Shown in pieces: positions 34,630-42,628 of a DNA stretch of 64,000 nt. Every line of letters begins with the position of its first letter. Positions within the stretch are counted from its first letter, which is position 1. The translations under genes were made by a program, and so were the position numbers. The stretch is from contig NZ_CP049259.1 of NCBI RefSeq assembly GCF_011047315.1, positions 620,001 to 684,000 on the forward strand, written 5' to 3'. The notes beneath the pieces were generated by a model. That model did no database searches. It was not told the DNA's origin and saw nothing but the letters and a program-made list of their open reading frames with translations. This DNA is from Altererythrobacter sp. BO-6 (lineage in GTDB: Bacteria > Pseudomonadota > Alphaproteobacteria > Sphingomonadales > Sphingomonadaceae).

Positions 34630-36075
34630 TCAACGATTCATTATTGCCGGGGCATCAGAAGGCGCAATCGTTTCCTTGATCGGGCCCGCTTCGTTGGCGA
34701 GGATTCCGACCACTTGCGCCCACACCGCGACATTCTGGCGCAGCTGTACCGGATCGATCTTGTCCAGCGTGTCATCGGGGGTGTGGTGCAGGTCGAAATA
34801 GCGGGTGCCATCCTGCTGCAGGTCGATCAGCGCGCCCCCCTGGTCGCGTACGATGTTGAGGTCCGCACCGCCGGTCGCGACTTTGGTGCCGCTGGATACG
34901 CCGAAGCGCGCCACCGCCGCAGCGATTTTTGCATGCAACGCCGGGTTGCTGTCGCGGAAATTGCTGTCGAAGCGCCAGATGCGGTCTGCGCCGAAATCGC
35001 TTTCGAGACCGACGGCGATCGGTTCGCCGATATGCGCCTTACTGTATGCGGTTGAACCATGCAGCCCGACCTCTTCGGCCCCGGCGAAGAGCACGCGGAT
35101 CGTGCGCAGCGGCTGGCCGGTGTGCGACACATGCAGCGCAGCTGCCGCGATGATCGCGCAGCCCGCCGCATCGTCGAAAGCGCCGGGAGAATTCCACCAG
35201 CTGTCGAGATGGCAGGCCAGCAGCACCGGCGGCAGCGACGGATCGCTTCCGACGATCTCTCCCACCACATTGCCGCTGGTCGTCACGCCCAGGTCACGCG
35301 GGGTGAGCGTCAGCTTCATGGTGATCGGCTTGCCTTTGGCCCGGGCAAACATCCGCTCAAGGTTCGCGGCATCGGGCAGGCTCAGCGCACCCGCCGGGAT
35401 CAGAACCGCGCGGCCGACATCCGCGCCGCCACTGGCCGTCCGGAAGGTCGTGCCGCCGGTATGCGGGTTGCGGTGCCAGTCCGTCCCGATCGACTTGATG
35501 ACGGTTGCGACCGCACCCTTGCTCGCGGCAATTCCCGCCCCAACCCAGCGCGCCGGGCCGGCAAAGCCGTACTGGCTGCCATCCTGTGTCCGCGTCATCG
35601 AATGACTGATATAGGCGATCTTGCCTTTCAGGCTGCCTTCGGGCGCCGCGCGCAGATCGTCGACGGTGCGGAAGAACACAACTTCGGCGGTGATCCCGTC
35701 CGCACCCGTAGAGGCGCTGCCGCCCAGCGGCTGCACCACCAGCGGCTGCGGGAACGGGCTGACAATCTCGGCCTTGTGCACATCGCCTGGCACCCAGGTC
35801 TGCATTTCGAACGGTTCGTCCGCGACATTGCGGAACCCATTGGCCTTGAGCCATGCCACCGCCCAGTCGCGACCGCGCTTCTCGGCTTCGGTACCCGCCT
35901 GGCGCGGGCCGACTTCAGTGGTGATGCCCTCGACGAAATCCCAGGCAATGCCGTCCTGTGTCAGCGTGGCATCGGCCATGCCCTCAAGCGACATCGCCGT
36001 GTCATTGGCAAAGGTTGTGGCGGAAAGCGAAAGCGCGGCGATGGCGACCATCTGCGCATAAAGGGCTGTTTTCAT
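34630..36075 (-). CDS. Secreted M28-family zinc aminopeptidase
   Basis: 481 residues with a signal peptide (MVAIAALSLSATTFA), a PA insert domain (about 120-240) and a C-terminal M28 catalytic domain. Zinc ligands and catalytic residues can be placed: CHLDSWWNSPGAFDDAAG (His, Asp), FAGAEEVGLHG (Glu-Glu), LESDFGAD (Asp) and FDLHHTPDDTLDKID (His). It should trim amino acids from peptides in the periplasm or outside. It is upstream of the TonB receptor gene, same strand, 220 bp apart. Confidence 0.93.
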   Translation of the reverse strand: MKTALYAQMVAIAALSLSATTFANDTAMSLEGMADATLTQDGIAWDFVEGITTEVGPRQAGTEAEKRGRDWAVAWLKANGFRNVADEPFEMQTWVPGDVHKAEIVSPFPQPLVVQPLGGSASTGADGITAEVVFFRTVDDLRAAPEGSLKGKIAYISHSMTRTQDGSQYGFAGPARWVGAGIAASKGAVATVIKSIGTDWHRNPHTGGTTFRTASGGADVGRAVLIPAGALSLPDAANLERMFARAKGKPITMKLTLTPRDLGVTTSGNVVGEIVGSDPSLPPVLLACHLDSWWNSPGAFDDAAGCAIIAAAALHVSHTGQPLRTIRVLFAGAEEVGLHGSTAYSKAHIGEPIAVGLESDFGADRIWRFDSNFRDSNPALHAKIAAAVARFGVSSGTKVATGGADLNIVRDQGGALIDLQQDGTRYFDLHHTPDDTLDKIDPVQLRQNVAVWAQVVGILANEAGPIKETIAPSDAPAIMNR

Positions 36076-36190
36076 GACCTTGCCTGCTATCCGCGCCGCT
36101 CGGCCAAGTCCAGCTTGCCCTTGCCCCGCGCAATCCCTATCTGCGCAGCCAAATCCCGTTCACGCGAAATTCCCTTGAAGGACGACCCCG

Positions 36191-37864
36191 ATGGCCGCGC
36201 AATACGCCTTTGTCATGAAGAACATGACCAAGACTTTCCCCGGTGCCCAGAAGCCGGTGCTGAACAATATCAACCTGCAGTTCTACCAGGGTGCCAAGAT
36301 CGGCATCGTCGGACCGAACGGCGCGGGTAAATCGACGCTGATCAAGATCATGGCCGGGATCGACAAGGATTTCACCGGCGAGGCGTGGCCGGGCGAGAAC
36401 ATCACCGTCGGCTATCTCGAGCAGGAGCCCGAGCTCGACCCGACCAAGACCGTGCTCGAAAACGTGCGCGAAGGCGCCAAGGAAACCGCTGACCTGGTTG
36501 CACGCTTCAACGAAGTCAGCGCGCTGATGTGCGAGCCCGACGCCGATTTCGACGCGCTCGGCGCGGAAATGGGCGAATTGCAGGACAAGATCGACGCGGT
36601 TGACGGGTGGACGCTCGACAACCAGCTCGAAGTGGCGATGGAGGCCCTGCGCTGTCCGCCGGGCGACTGGCCGGTCACCGACCTGTCGGGCGGTGAAAAG
36701 CGCCGCGTCGCGCTCACCCGCCTGCTGATCCAGAAGCCCTCGATCCTGCTGCTCGACGAACCGACCAACCACCTCGATGCCGAAAGCGTCCAGTGGCTTG
36801 AAAACCACCTCAAGGAATATGCCGGTGCGGTGCTGATGATCACCCACGACCGCTACTTCCTCGATAACGTTGTGGAATGGATCCTCGAGCTCGATCGCGG
36901 TTCCTACTACCCCTACGAAGGCAACTACTCGACCTATCTCGAGAAGAAGGCCAAGCGCATGGATCAGGAAAGCCGCGAGGAATCGGGCAAGCAGAAGGCC
37001 CTGCAGCGCGAGCTCGAATGGATCCGGCAGACACCGGCCGCGCGCCAGACCAAGTCCAAGGCGCGTATCCGCAAGTTCGAAGAACTGCAGAACAGCCAGG
37101 ACAACCGCCAGGTCGGCAAGGCGCAGATCGTGATCCAGGTGCCCGAACGCCTGGGCGGCAAGGTGATCGAGGCCAAGGGCATCTCCAAGGCCTATGGCGA
37201 CAAGCTGCTGTTCGAGGACCTCAGCTTCACCCTGCCTCCCGGCGGCATCGTCGGCGTGATCGGGCCGAACGGCGCGGGTAAATCGACCCTGTTCAAGATC
37301 CTGACCGGAAAGGAAACGCCCGACAGCGGCACGATCGAGATCGGCTCGACGGTGCGGCTGGGCTATGTCGACCAGAGCCGCGACCACCTCGACCCGAAAA
37401 AGAACGTGTGGGAGGAAATCTCCGATGGGCTCGATTACATGAAGGTCAACGGGCAGGACATGAGCACGCGTGCCTATGTCGGCGCGTTCAACTTCAAGGG
37501 CGCGGACCAGCAGAAAAACGTCGGCAAGCTGTCAGGCGGTGAGCGCAACCGCGTCCACATGGCCAAGATGCTCAAGGAAGGCGGCAATGTGCTGCTGCTG
37601 GACGAGCCGACCAACGACCTCGACGTCGAAACGCTCGCCGCGCTCGAAGACGCGATCGAGAATTTCGCCGGCTGCGCCGTGGTCATCAGCCACGACCGCT
37701 TCTTCCTCGACCGCCTGGCGACCCACATCCTTGCGTTCGAAGGCAACAGCCATGTCGAATGGTTCGAAGGCAACTTCGAAGCTTACGAGGAAGACAAGCG
37801 CCGCCGGCTTGGCGACGCGGCGGATCGCCCGACGCGATTGGCGTACAAGAAGCTGACGCGCTGA
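36191..37864 (+). CDS. ettA: Energy-dependent translational throttle protein EttA
   Basis: 557 residues, the standard EttA length. P-loops GPNGAGKST (two copies), signatures LSGGEKRRVALTRLL and LSGGERNRVHMAKML, Walker B LLLDEPTNHLD and LLLDEPTNDLD, and the arm/linker between the cassettes (RMDQESREESGKQKALQRELEWIRQ) identify it. EttA binds the ribosomal E site and gates entry to the elongation cycle by ATP/ADP ratio. No transmembrane part. Three repeat elements follow the stop codon. Confidence 0.97.
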   Translation: MAAQYAFVMKNMTKTFPGAQKPVLNNINLQFYQGAKIGIVGPNGAGKSTLIKIMAGIDKDFTGEAWPGENITVGYLEQEPELDPTKTVLENVREGAKETADLVARFNEVSALMCEPDADFDALGAEMGELQDKIDAVDGWTLDNQLEVAMEALRCPPGDWPVTDLSGGEKRRVALTRLLIQKPSILLLDEPTNHLDAESVQWLENHLKEYAGAVLMITHDRYFLDNVVEWILELDRGSYYPYEGNYSTYLEKKAKRMDQESREESGKQKALQRELEWIRQTPAARQTKSKARIRKFEELQNSQDNRQVGKAQIVIQVPERLGGKVIEAKGISKAYGDKLLFEDLSFTLPPGGIVGVIGPNGAGKSTLFKILTGKETPDSGTIEIGSTVRLGYVDQSRDHLDPKKNVWEEISDGLDYMKVNGQDMSTRAYVGAFNFKGADQQKNVGKLSGGERNRVHMAKMLKEGGNVLLLDEPTNDLDVETLAALEDAIENFAGCAVVISHDRFFLDRLATHILAFEGNSHVEWFEGNFEAYEEDKRRRLGDAADRPTRLAYKKLTR

Positions 37865-37884
37865 TTCGCGGCCAATTGAAGTAA

Positions 37885-38029
37885 AGCGGGATCCCGGCTC
37901 GGAGGCCGGGATGACGCACAGGAGACGATGCTCTAAGCCATCACCGTCACCCCGGACTTGATCCGGGGTCCCGCTTCTTGATTGAAATTCGAAACAGACA
38001 AGAAAAGCGGGATACCGGGTCAAGCGCGA
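37885..38029. repeat. Cluster of three alphaproteobacterial palindromic repeats after ettA
   Basis: Copy A (37885-37917) contains ATCCCGGC(tcgga)GGCCGGGAT and copy B (37945-37978) CCCCGGA(cttga)TCCGGGG followed by TCCCGCTT. Copy C (38004-38029) is a shortened, inverted relative (AAGCGGGATACCGGGTCAAG). This GCGGGATCCCGGA/GTCACCCCGG type of sequence is widely scattered in alphaproteobacteria. They may end the ettA transcript. Confidence 0.85.
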
Positions 38030-38413
38030 GCCTCAATCCCCCAACGCACTGCTACACCGCTGCGCTTGCCGCTGAGCCGCGCCACCCAAGTAGCGCCACG
38101 GCGGTTTTCCTACTCCACAGCAGGAGCATATGTGTGAGGCATGAAGCCCTGCCCAACTGCCGCAGCTTGCACGCGATTTGCGCCAACCGGGAAAGGTGAC
38201 ACCTCCGCGGCCGGATTCGACCGTCAAGAAACTGATTTACATTATTTTTCCGCAGCGCAGATATTTTTCAAAAGGCGCACTTCGGTGTTCCACCTGGGGC
38301 GAGATTCAGCACCAACCCCGCTTGGTGCGTGTGCGCGACATGCACCAGGGAATCACCCTATCGTATGGCGACAGGATCTCTCCGGGGAAAAGTGGAGCCC
38401 CGAATTCTGCCCT
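38030..38413. other. Intergenic stretch without recognised gene
   Basis: About 380 bp between the repeat cluster and the next gene. It holds a locally A/T-rich patch (38228-38275: TTTACATTATTTTTCCGC) unlike the surrounding sequence and several short purine-rich stretches, but no tRNA, tmRNA, RNase P RNA or convincing ORF could be recognised. A small RNA or a decayed gene is possible; I see nothing definite. Confidence 0.5.
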
Positions 38414-38872
38414 TCAAACTTCGGTGAGCGTCAATGCTACATTGGCAGCATCGTGCGATGCGGCATGCCGGTAGACCGGCGTATCGGCCATCCATGCCAG
38501 GAATTCGTCGAGCTGGGCAAGGCTGTGACACCAGCGATTGCCGGTTCTCTCAAGCCCAACCCCTGCGTCCGGTGGAAAGCGGAAAGCAAGCGACAATTGC
38601 AGGAACACCAGTTCGCCGTCCTCATCGGAAGGATCGTCAAGATCAACCCAAATGACTTGCCGGGTCATGTCGACCTCTATTCCGTCCGGCCTACTGCTCC
38701 ACTGGAACAACAGCATGTCACCGTCAGCCTCCATTGGCTCGGCATCCAGCGGGCGCTCTGCACGGTACCAGTCGGCCATTGCCGCAAATCCAGCACGCGG
38801 CCCCAACCGGGCCGGATCAATTCCGATATGGCGGCGGAACGCGGCTTCCATCTCATCACGGGTGAAGGCCAT
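38414..38872 (-). CDS. Hypothetical protein
   Basis: 152 residues from the ATG at 38872 (MAFTRDEMEAAFRRHIG), with GGAG 6 nt upstream; the alternative start 12 nt earlier would overlap that site. It is acidic, soluble and Trp-rich (MADWYRAERPLDAEPMEADGD, LFQWSSRPDG, VIWVDLDDPSDED). I do not recognise a family. It lies 12 bp downstream of the flavin-oxidase-like gene, same strand. Confidence 0.65.
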   Translation of the reverse strand: MAFTRDEMEAAFRRHIGIDPARLGPRAGFAAMADWYRAERPLDAEPMEADGDMLLFQWSSRPDGIEVDMTRQVIWVDLDDPSDEDGELVFLQLSLAFRFPPDAGVGLERTGNRWCHSLAQLDEFLAWMADTPVYRHAASHDAANVALTLTEV

Positions 38873-38884
38873 GATGTTCTCCAC

Positions 38885-39478
38885 CTAGGGCGCGACCCAG
38901 CGCGCGGCCCAGCTACTCCCGTCACGCACAAACTGCGCCCGCACATGGCCGTCATGCGCGAGGTGGAACCAGTCGAGGCTGTCGAGTTCGACCAGCAATA
39001 TCGCGAAATTTTCCCGCGCAGGCATTACCTGCTCGTCGGTCGGCTGGATCCCTTCGGCCCAGTCGGGCAGGCCGGAAGTCGGCGCGTCGGACAGGGCGCC
39101 CGGACCATCGCCGAGATAGCAGCGGCGCGCGTAATTGTTGCTTTCTTCCCATGCCTGCTGAACCAGCGGCGTGTCCGTCTCGATCCGTCCCCGCCCACGC
39201 AACCGCAACTGCACCTTCGCATCACGGTCATAACCCAGCACGCCGACCGGCGATCCGGCCCCGATCACATGGCACTTGGGCGAGCGGACATCGGTGTGGA
39301 AGCGCAGCGTCCACGCGTCGGCATCGAAGGCACGCAGCACCATCACCCGCGCATCGGCATCGGCCGTCGCCACCACCAGCGTGTGCAGCGGCGACTTGCG
39401 GTCCGCCGCCGCCTGACCCAGCCGCGCGGCGATATCGGCGCGGATATCATCGAAGGTCTCGAACATGCTCAGCGCCAT
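38885..39478 (-). CDS. Pyridoxamine 5'-phosphate oxidase-like flavoprotein
   Basis: 197 residues from the ATG at 39478. It has the split-barrel FMN-binding fold of the pyridoxamine-phosphate oxidase-like family: LHTLVVATADADARVMVLRAFD, LRFHTDVRSPKCHVIG, VGVLGYDRDAKVQLRLRGRG, VQQAWEESNNYARRCYLG and a C-terminal LDSLDWFHLAHDG...RWVAP. The family has many flavin or F420-dependent reductases and its substrate is not clear; the key PNPOx active-site residues cannot be assured by eye. It is probably co-transcribed with the following hypothetical gene. Confidence 0.85.
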   Translation of the reverse strand: MALSMFETFDDIRADIAARLGQAAADRKSPLHTLVVATADADARVMVLRAFDADAWTLRFHTDVRSPKCHVIGAGSPVGVLGYDRDAKVQLRLRGRGRIETDTPLVQQAWEESNNYARRCYLGDGPGALSDAPTSGLPDWAEGIQPTDEQVMPARENFAILLVELDSLDWFHLAHDGHVRAQFVRDGSSWAARWVAP

Positions 39479-39646
39479 CGCCCCGCCGCGCCGGTAAGTC
39501 AATCCGGCGATAATCGTTCAGGCTATTGCCCGCAAACATTAACGGGAGGCTACGCAGCCGGTTCAGTTTGAAGACAGCGGGCGAATCGTAACAAGGCGTA
39601 TCAACGGGGCCGCATGTGGTGGAGCGGCATGAACAGGAGCCGATCC

Positions 39647-40657
39647 ATGAAGACTGCCAGACTGATGAAAGGAAGCGCCTTCACCGCCATTGCTGCGGCG
39701 CTTGCCTTTACCGCTATGCCCAGTGCCGCCGAAGCGCAGGAGCGCGAGCGCACCACGGAAACCCGCGGTGGCGATCCGATCAATATGCGCGAGATGCGCC
39801 AGCAGATGCAGCAAAACCGGCAGCAGAGCCGCCAGGAACGCCGCAGTAATGGCGGCGAGGCCCGGCAGGAGCGCCGCAGCAACGGCGGCGAGGCACGGCA
39901 GGAGCGCCGCGAAGTTCGTGCCGAATCCCGCCAGGGCGGCGAAAATCGCGGCTTCGAGCAGCGCAGCGAACGCCGCGCCGACGTCGCCACCGAACGCAGC
40001 ACACGCGAGTGGAATCGCGGCGACAGACGCGAGCAGCGTGCCGTCGAGCAAACCCGCAACCGCAGCTACGCCGATGGCGAACGCAATCGCAGCTATCGCG
40101 ATGATCGCCGCGATGACCGCAGGGTCGAGCGCCGCGAAGATCGGCGCGCAGACTGGCGCGACAATCGTGACGATCGGGTGCGCGACATTCGCCGCGATGC
40201 CTATCGCGACGGGCGCCGCGACGAGCGCAACCGCGACCGCTACGAAGACCGGCGTATCTATCGCGATGGCTATCGCGACGGGCAGCGCCATGTCTATCGG
40301 GATCGGCGCTACTATGATCGCGGCCATTATTCCGGTCGGTACGATCGTTGGGATCGTAAGCGGTGGCGCAACCACCACCGGTATGACTGGTACAATTATC
40401 GCCACTCGCACCGAAATGTCTTCCGCCTGGGACGTTACTACGCGCCCTATCGCAGCCACTATTACAGCCGGATCAGCATCGGATTCTATCTTGATGGCTT
40501 GTTCTTCGGCTCACGCTACTGGATCAACGATCCGTGGCAATATCGCCTGCCGGACGTCTACGGCCCCTATCGCTGGGTGCGCTATTACGACGATGTCCTG
40601 CTGGTTGATATTTACACCGGTGAAGTGGTGGACGTGATCTACGATTTCTTCTGGTAA
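39647..40657 (+). CDS. RcnB-like periplasmic protein with Arg/Asp-rich low-complexity region
   Basis: 336 residues from the ATG at 39647 (AGGAG upstream). A signal peptide (AFTAIAAALAFTAMPSAAEA) is followed by a very long Arg/Asp/Tyr/Glu-rich region (residues 35-260: many YRD, RDDRR, RDGYRD units) and an RcnB-type C-terminal domain (YGPYRWVRYYDDVLLVDIYTGEVVDVIYDFFW; the last 30 residues are the family signature). RcnB proteins are periplasmic and have been linked to metal (Ni/Co) homeostasis, but the long disordered insert is peculiar to this branch. Confidence 0.85.
   Translation: MKTARLMKGSAFTAIAAALAFTAMPSAAEAQERERTTETRGGDPINMREMRQQMQQNRQQSRQERRSNGGEARQERRSNGGEARQERREVRAESRQGGENRGFEQRSERRADVATERSTREWNRGDRREQRAVEQTRNRSYADGERNRSYRDDRRDDRRVERREDRRADWRDNRDDRVRDIRRDAYRDGRRDERNRDRYEDRRIYRDGYRDGQRHVYRDRRYYDRGHYSGRYDRWDRKRWRNHHRYDWYNYRHSHRNVFRLGRYYAPYRSHYYSRISIGFYLDGLFFGSRYWINDPWQYRLPDVYGPYRWVRYYDDVLLVDIYTGEVVDVIYDFFW
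39837..39935 (+). repeat. 33-bp tandem repeat in the RcnB-like gene
   Basis: Three consecutive 33-bp units encode ERRSNGGEARQ, ERRSNGGEARQ and the degenerate ERREVRAESRQ (11 residues each). The first two units differ at few positions. Such repeats may change length by slippage. Confidence 0.85.
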
Positions 40658-40703
40658 AGCCATCGATGCATACTGGCCGGTTGCGCATTCCGGCCAGCAA
40701 TTG

Positions 40704-40738
40704 CCCCCGCCCGCTCCGGCAGGCGGGGGTCTTGTTTC
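40704..40738 (+). terminator. Rho-independent terminator after the RcnB-like gene
   Basis: CCCCCGCC (40704-40711) pairs with GGCGGGGG (40722-40729), followed by TCTTGTTT. It ends the plus-strand RcnB-like transcript 47 nt after its stop codon. Confidence 0.85.
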
Positions 40739-40742
40739 GGTA

Positions 40743-41300
40743 TCAGGCCTTCGGTTCGCCGAAGGGCAGCATGCGGAATAGATTGCCGTCCTTGTCGATC
40801 ACCATGTGCTTGAGCGTGCCGAGGATATGAACCGCCACGAGGATCAGCAGCAGCGCGCCTGCCGCTCCATGCTGCTCGAACGTGGCCTTGGCCTGCTCAG
40901 GATTGACCTCAACCGGCAGCGGCGGAAGCGAGAAGATTCCGAACACGCTGATGGGCGCGCCATATTGCGACATCGCCATCCATCCGCCCAACGGCATCAC
41001 CAGCAGGAGGACAAAGAAAAGGGTGTGGACTATCCGCGCCAGCCAACGTTCCCATGTCGCCAAATGGCTCGCCAGCGGTGCCTTGCCGCCAGTAAAGTGA
41101 ACCACCAGCAGGGCCACCGCGAGCACCCACAAGGTTATCCCGATCGAGAAATGATTGGCCATGATCGCCCGGCCAGCTTCTTCCGTTTCGGCCTTTTCGG
41201 CCGTCTCGCGGATCAGCCAGTTGGCGATCACTCCCGCGGCAATAAGCCAATGCAGCACCATCGCAGCCCCGCTGTAACGCTTTGAATTTGTCTCGGTCAT
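40743..41300 (-). CDS. Cytochrome b561
   Basis: 185 residues from the ATG at 41300 (MTETNSKRYSGAAMVLHW). Four TM helices with the expected haem ligands: His in MVLHWLIAAG, ANHFSIGITLW, ARIVHTLFFVLLLVMPLGGW and LVAVHILGTLKHMV. Prokaryotic b561 is a di-haem membrane electron carrier, which transfers electrons from quinol or superoxide-type donors; partner unknown. It is divergent from the prolyl hydroxylase gene. Confidence 0.92.
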   Translation of the reverse strand: MTETNSKRYSGAAMVLHWLIAAGVIANWLIRETAEKAETEEAGRAIMANHFSIGITLWVLAVALLVVHFTGGKAPLASHLATWERWLARIVHTLFFVLLLVMPLGGWMAMSQYGAPISVFGIFSLPPLPVEVNPEQAKATFEQHGAAGALLLILVAVHILGTLKHMVIDKDGNLFRMLPFGEPKA

Positions 41301-41397
41301 GACCCAATTCTCCCCACTAACGAGATGCGCATAGTAATCGAACGCTCGCCGCGGGCAAGCGCTTGCACCGAGTCGCTCCTTTGCTAACAAGCGCGTG

Positions 41398-42066
41398 ATG
41401 GCCAAGACCGAAGTCATACCCGACCAGGATGCGCTCAAGCGTGTGGGAGCAGAAGTCCGAAGGCGGATCGCCGCGGATCCACGCGCTTACAAAGTCGAAA
41501 CCGACGTAGCCGAAATCTTCGCCTTCGGGGATTTCCTTACCGCTGCGGAATGCGAGCAGCTGTGTCTGATGATCGACCTGACTGCCAAGCCGTCCACCTT
41601 GCACGAACAGGATTATTCGAGCGGTTTCCGCACTTCCTATTCGGGCGACCTCGATCCTTACGATCCTTTCGTGAAAGGCATTTCCCGCCGGATCGATGAC
41701 CTGCTGGGGATGAACCCGGTGTGCGGAGAAGCAATCCAGGGGCAACGCTACCTGCCTGGGCAACAATTCAAGCCGCACAATGACTGGTTCTACACCACAG
41801 AAAAATATTGGGAGCTTGAGCGCAAGCGCGGGGGGCAGCGCAGCTGGACCGCGATGGCTTACCTCAACGAGGTTGAGGAAGGCGGCGCCACGCATTTCAC
41901 GCAGGCCGGGCTCAGCATCGCACCCAAGCCGGGGGTGCTGCTGGTGTGGAACAACGCGACGCTCGACGGCACGCCCAATGAAGGGACGATGCATGCCGGC
42001 ACGCCGGTGGTCAAAGGCGCCAAATACGTCATCACCAAATGGTACCGGACGCGCGAATGGCGCTGA
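41398..42066 (+). CDS. 2OG-Fe(II) oxygenase, prolyl 4-hydroxylase type
   Basis: 222 residues from the ATG at 41398 (a GTG directly before it is possible). The jelly-roll Fe(II) site is visible: KPHNDWF (H-x-D) and, 80 residues later, GTMHAGTPV (distal His); KYVITKWYR supplies the Lys/Arg that binds 2-oxoglutarate. The core length matches bacterial P4H-like enzymes. The protein substrate is unknown; bacterial relatives modify EF-Tu or small secreted peptides. It is convergent with the DUF1003 gene. Confidence 0.88.
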   Translation: MAKTEVIPDQDALKRVGAEVRRRIAADPRAYKVETDVAEIFAFGDFLTAAECEQLCLMIDLTAKPSTLHEQDYSSGFRTSYSGDLDPYDPFVKGISRRIDDLLGMNPVCGEAIQGQRYLPGQQFKPHNDWFYTTEKYWELERKRGGQRSWTAMAYLNEVEEGGATHFTQAGLSIAPKPGVLLVWNNATLDGTPNEGTMHAGTPVVKGAKYVITKWYRTREWR

Positions 42067-42082
42067 CAGAGCTGGCGGATAG

Positions 42083-42619
42083 TTAAAGCTGGTCGTCTGG
42101 TCCCGATTCTGCAGGCACCTCTGTATGTTTCAGCTTGCCCGCCAATTTGTCGATCTTGCGCGACAGCCGTAGGATTTCGAGCTGGGTGCGCAGGTTGACC
42201 TCGTAATCGTGCCGCGCGGTAATGCGGTCCTTCTTCGCCTGCCGGTTCTGGCTCATGAGGATGATCGGCGCCTGCACCGCCGCCAGCGTGGACAGCATCA
42301 AATTGAGGAAGATGTAGGGGTATTCGTCGAACGGCTTGAACCCCATGTGCTCCAGCACGCGGCTGTTGATCAGCATCCAGCCGAACAGCACCACCGCGAA
42401 CGCAATAATGAAGCCCCAGCTGCCGCCGACTGCGGCGACCCGGTCTGCCAGCCGGTCGCCGTAGCTGGCGTGGGCATGCGCCAGCTCATCTGCGTCGCGC
42501 CCGGTAAAGGTGCCTGAAGCGACCCGCTTGAGCACGCGCTGCTCGTCAGCCTCAAGGTCGTCATACTCGCGGCCGAGCAGATCGCGCGCCAGCTTGTGCG
42601 GATCGGCATCGCGAGTCAT
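42083..42619 (-). CDS. DUF1003 family membrane protein
   Basis: 178 residues with two TM segments (GSWGFIIAFAVVLFGWMLIN and FLNLMLSTLAAVQAPIILMSQ) joined by a short loop, plus a cytoplasmic coiled-coil tail (EVNLRTQLEILRLSRKIDKL). The FDEYPYIFLNLMLSTLAAVQAP segment is the DUF1003 signature. Function not known. It lies 9 bp after the lysK stop, same strand, so it is probably expressed from the lysK transcript. Confidence 0.9.
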   Translation of the reverse strand: MTRDADPHKLARDLLGREYDDLEADEQRVLKRVASGTFTGRDADELAHAHASYGDRLADRVAAVGGSWGFIIAFAVVLFGWMLINSRVLEHMGFKPFDEYPYIFLNLMLSTLAAVQAPIILMSQNRQAKKDRITARHDYEVNLRTQLEILRLSRKIDKLAGKLKHTEVPAESGPDDQL

Positions 42620-42628
42620 GCAGGCCTC

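Noticed and set aside
37885..38029. CRISPR array
   Set aside because: The copies are palindromic, unequal in length and orientation, and separated by irregular spacers; only three exist.
38100..38410. tmRNA or RNase P RNA in the gap after ettA
   Set aside because: Neither the tag-coding sequence nor the conserved RNase P core (GAGGAAAGTCC) is present on either strand.
38141..39571. Plus-strand frame of 476 codons spanning the gap and two minus-strand genes
   Set aside because: It runs antisense to the flavoprotein-like gene, which has clear family motifs, and its product shows no domain; no ribosome-binding site at its start.
39837..39935. Assembly duplication of the 33-bp units
   Set aside because: The third unit is diverged and the first two differ at several positions, so the repeats are biological.
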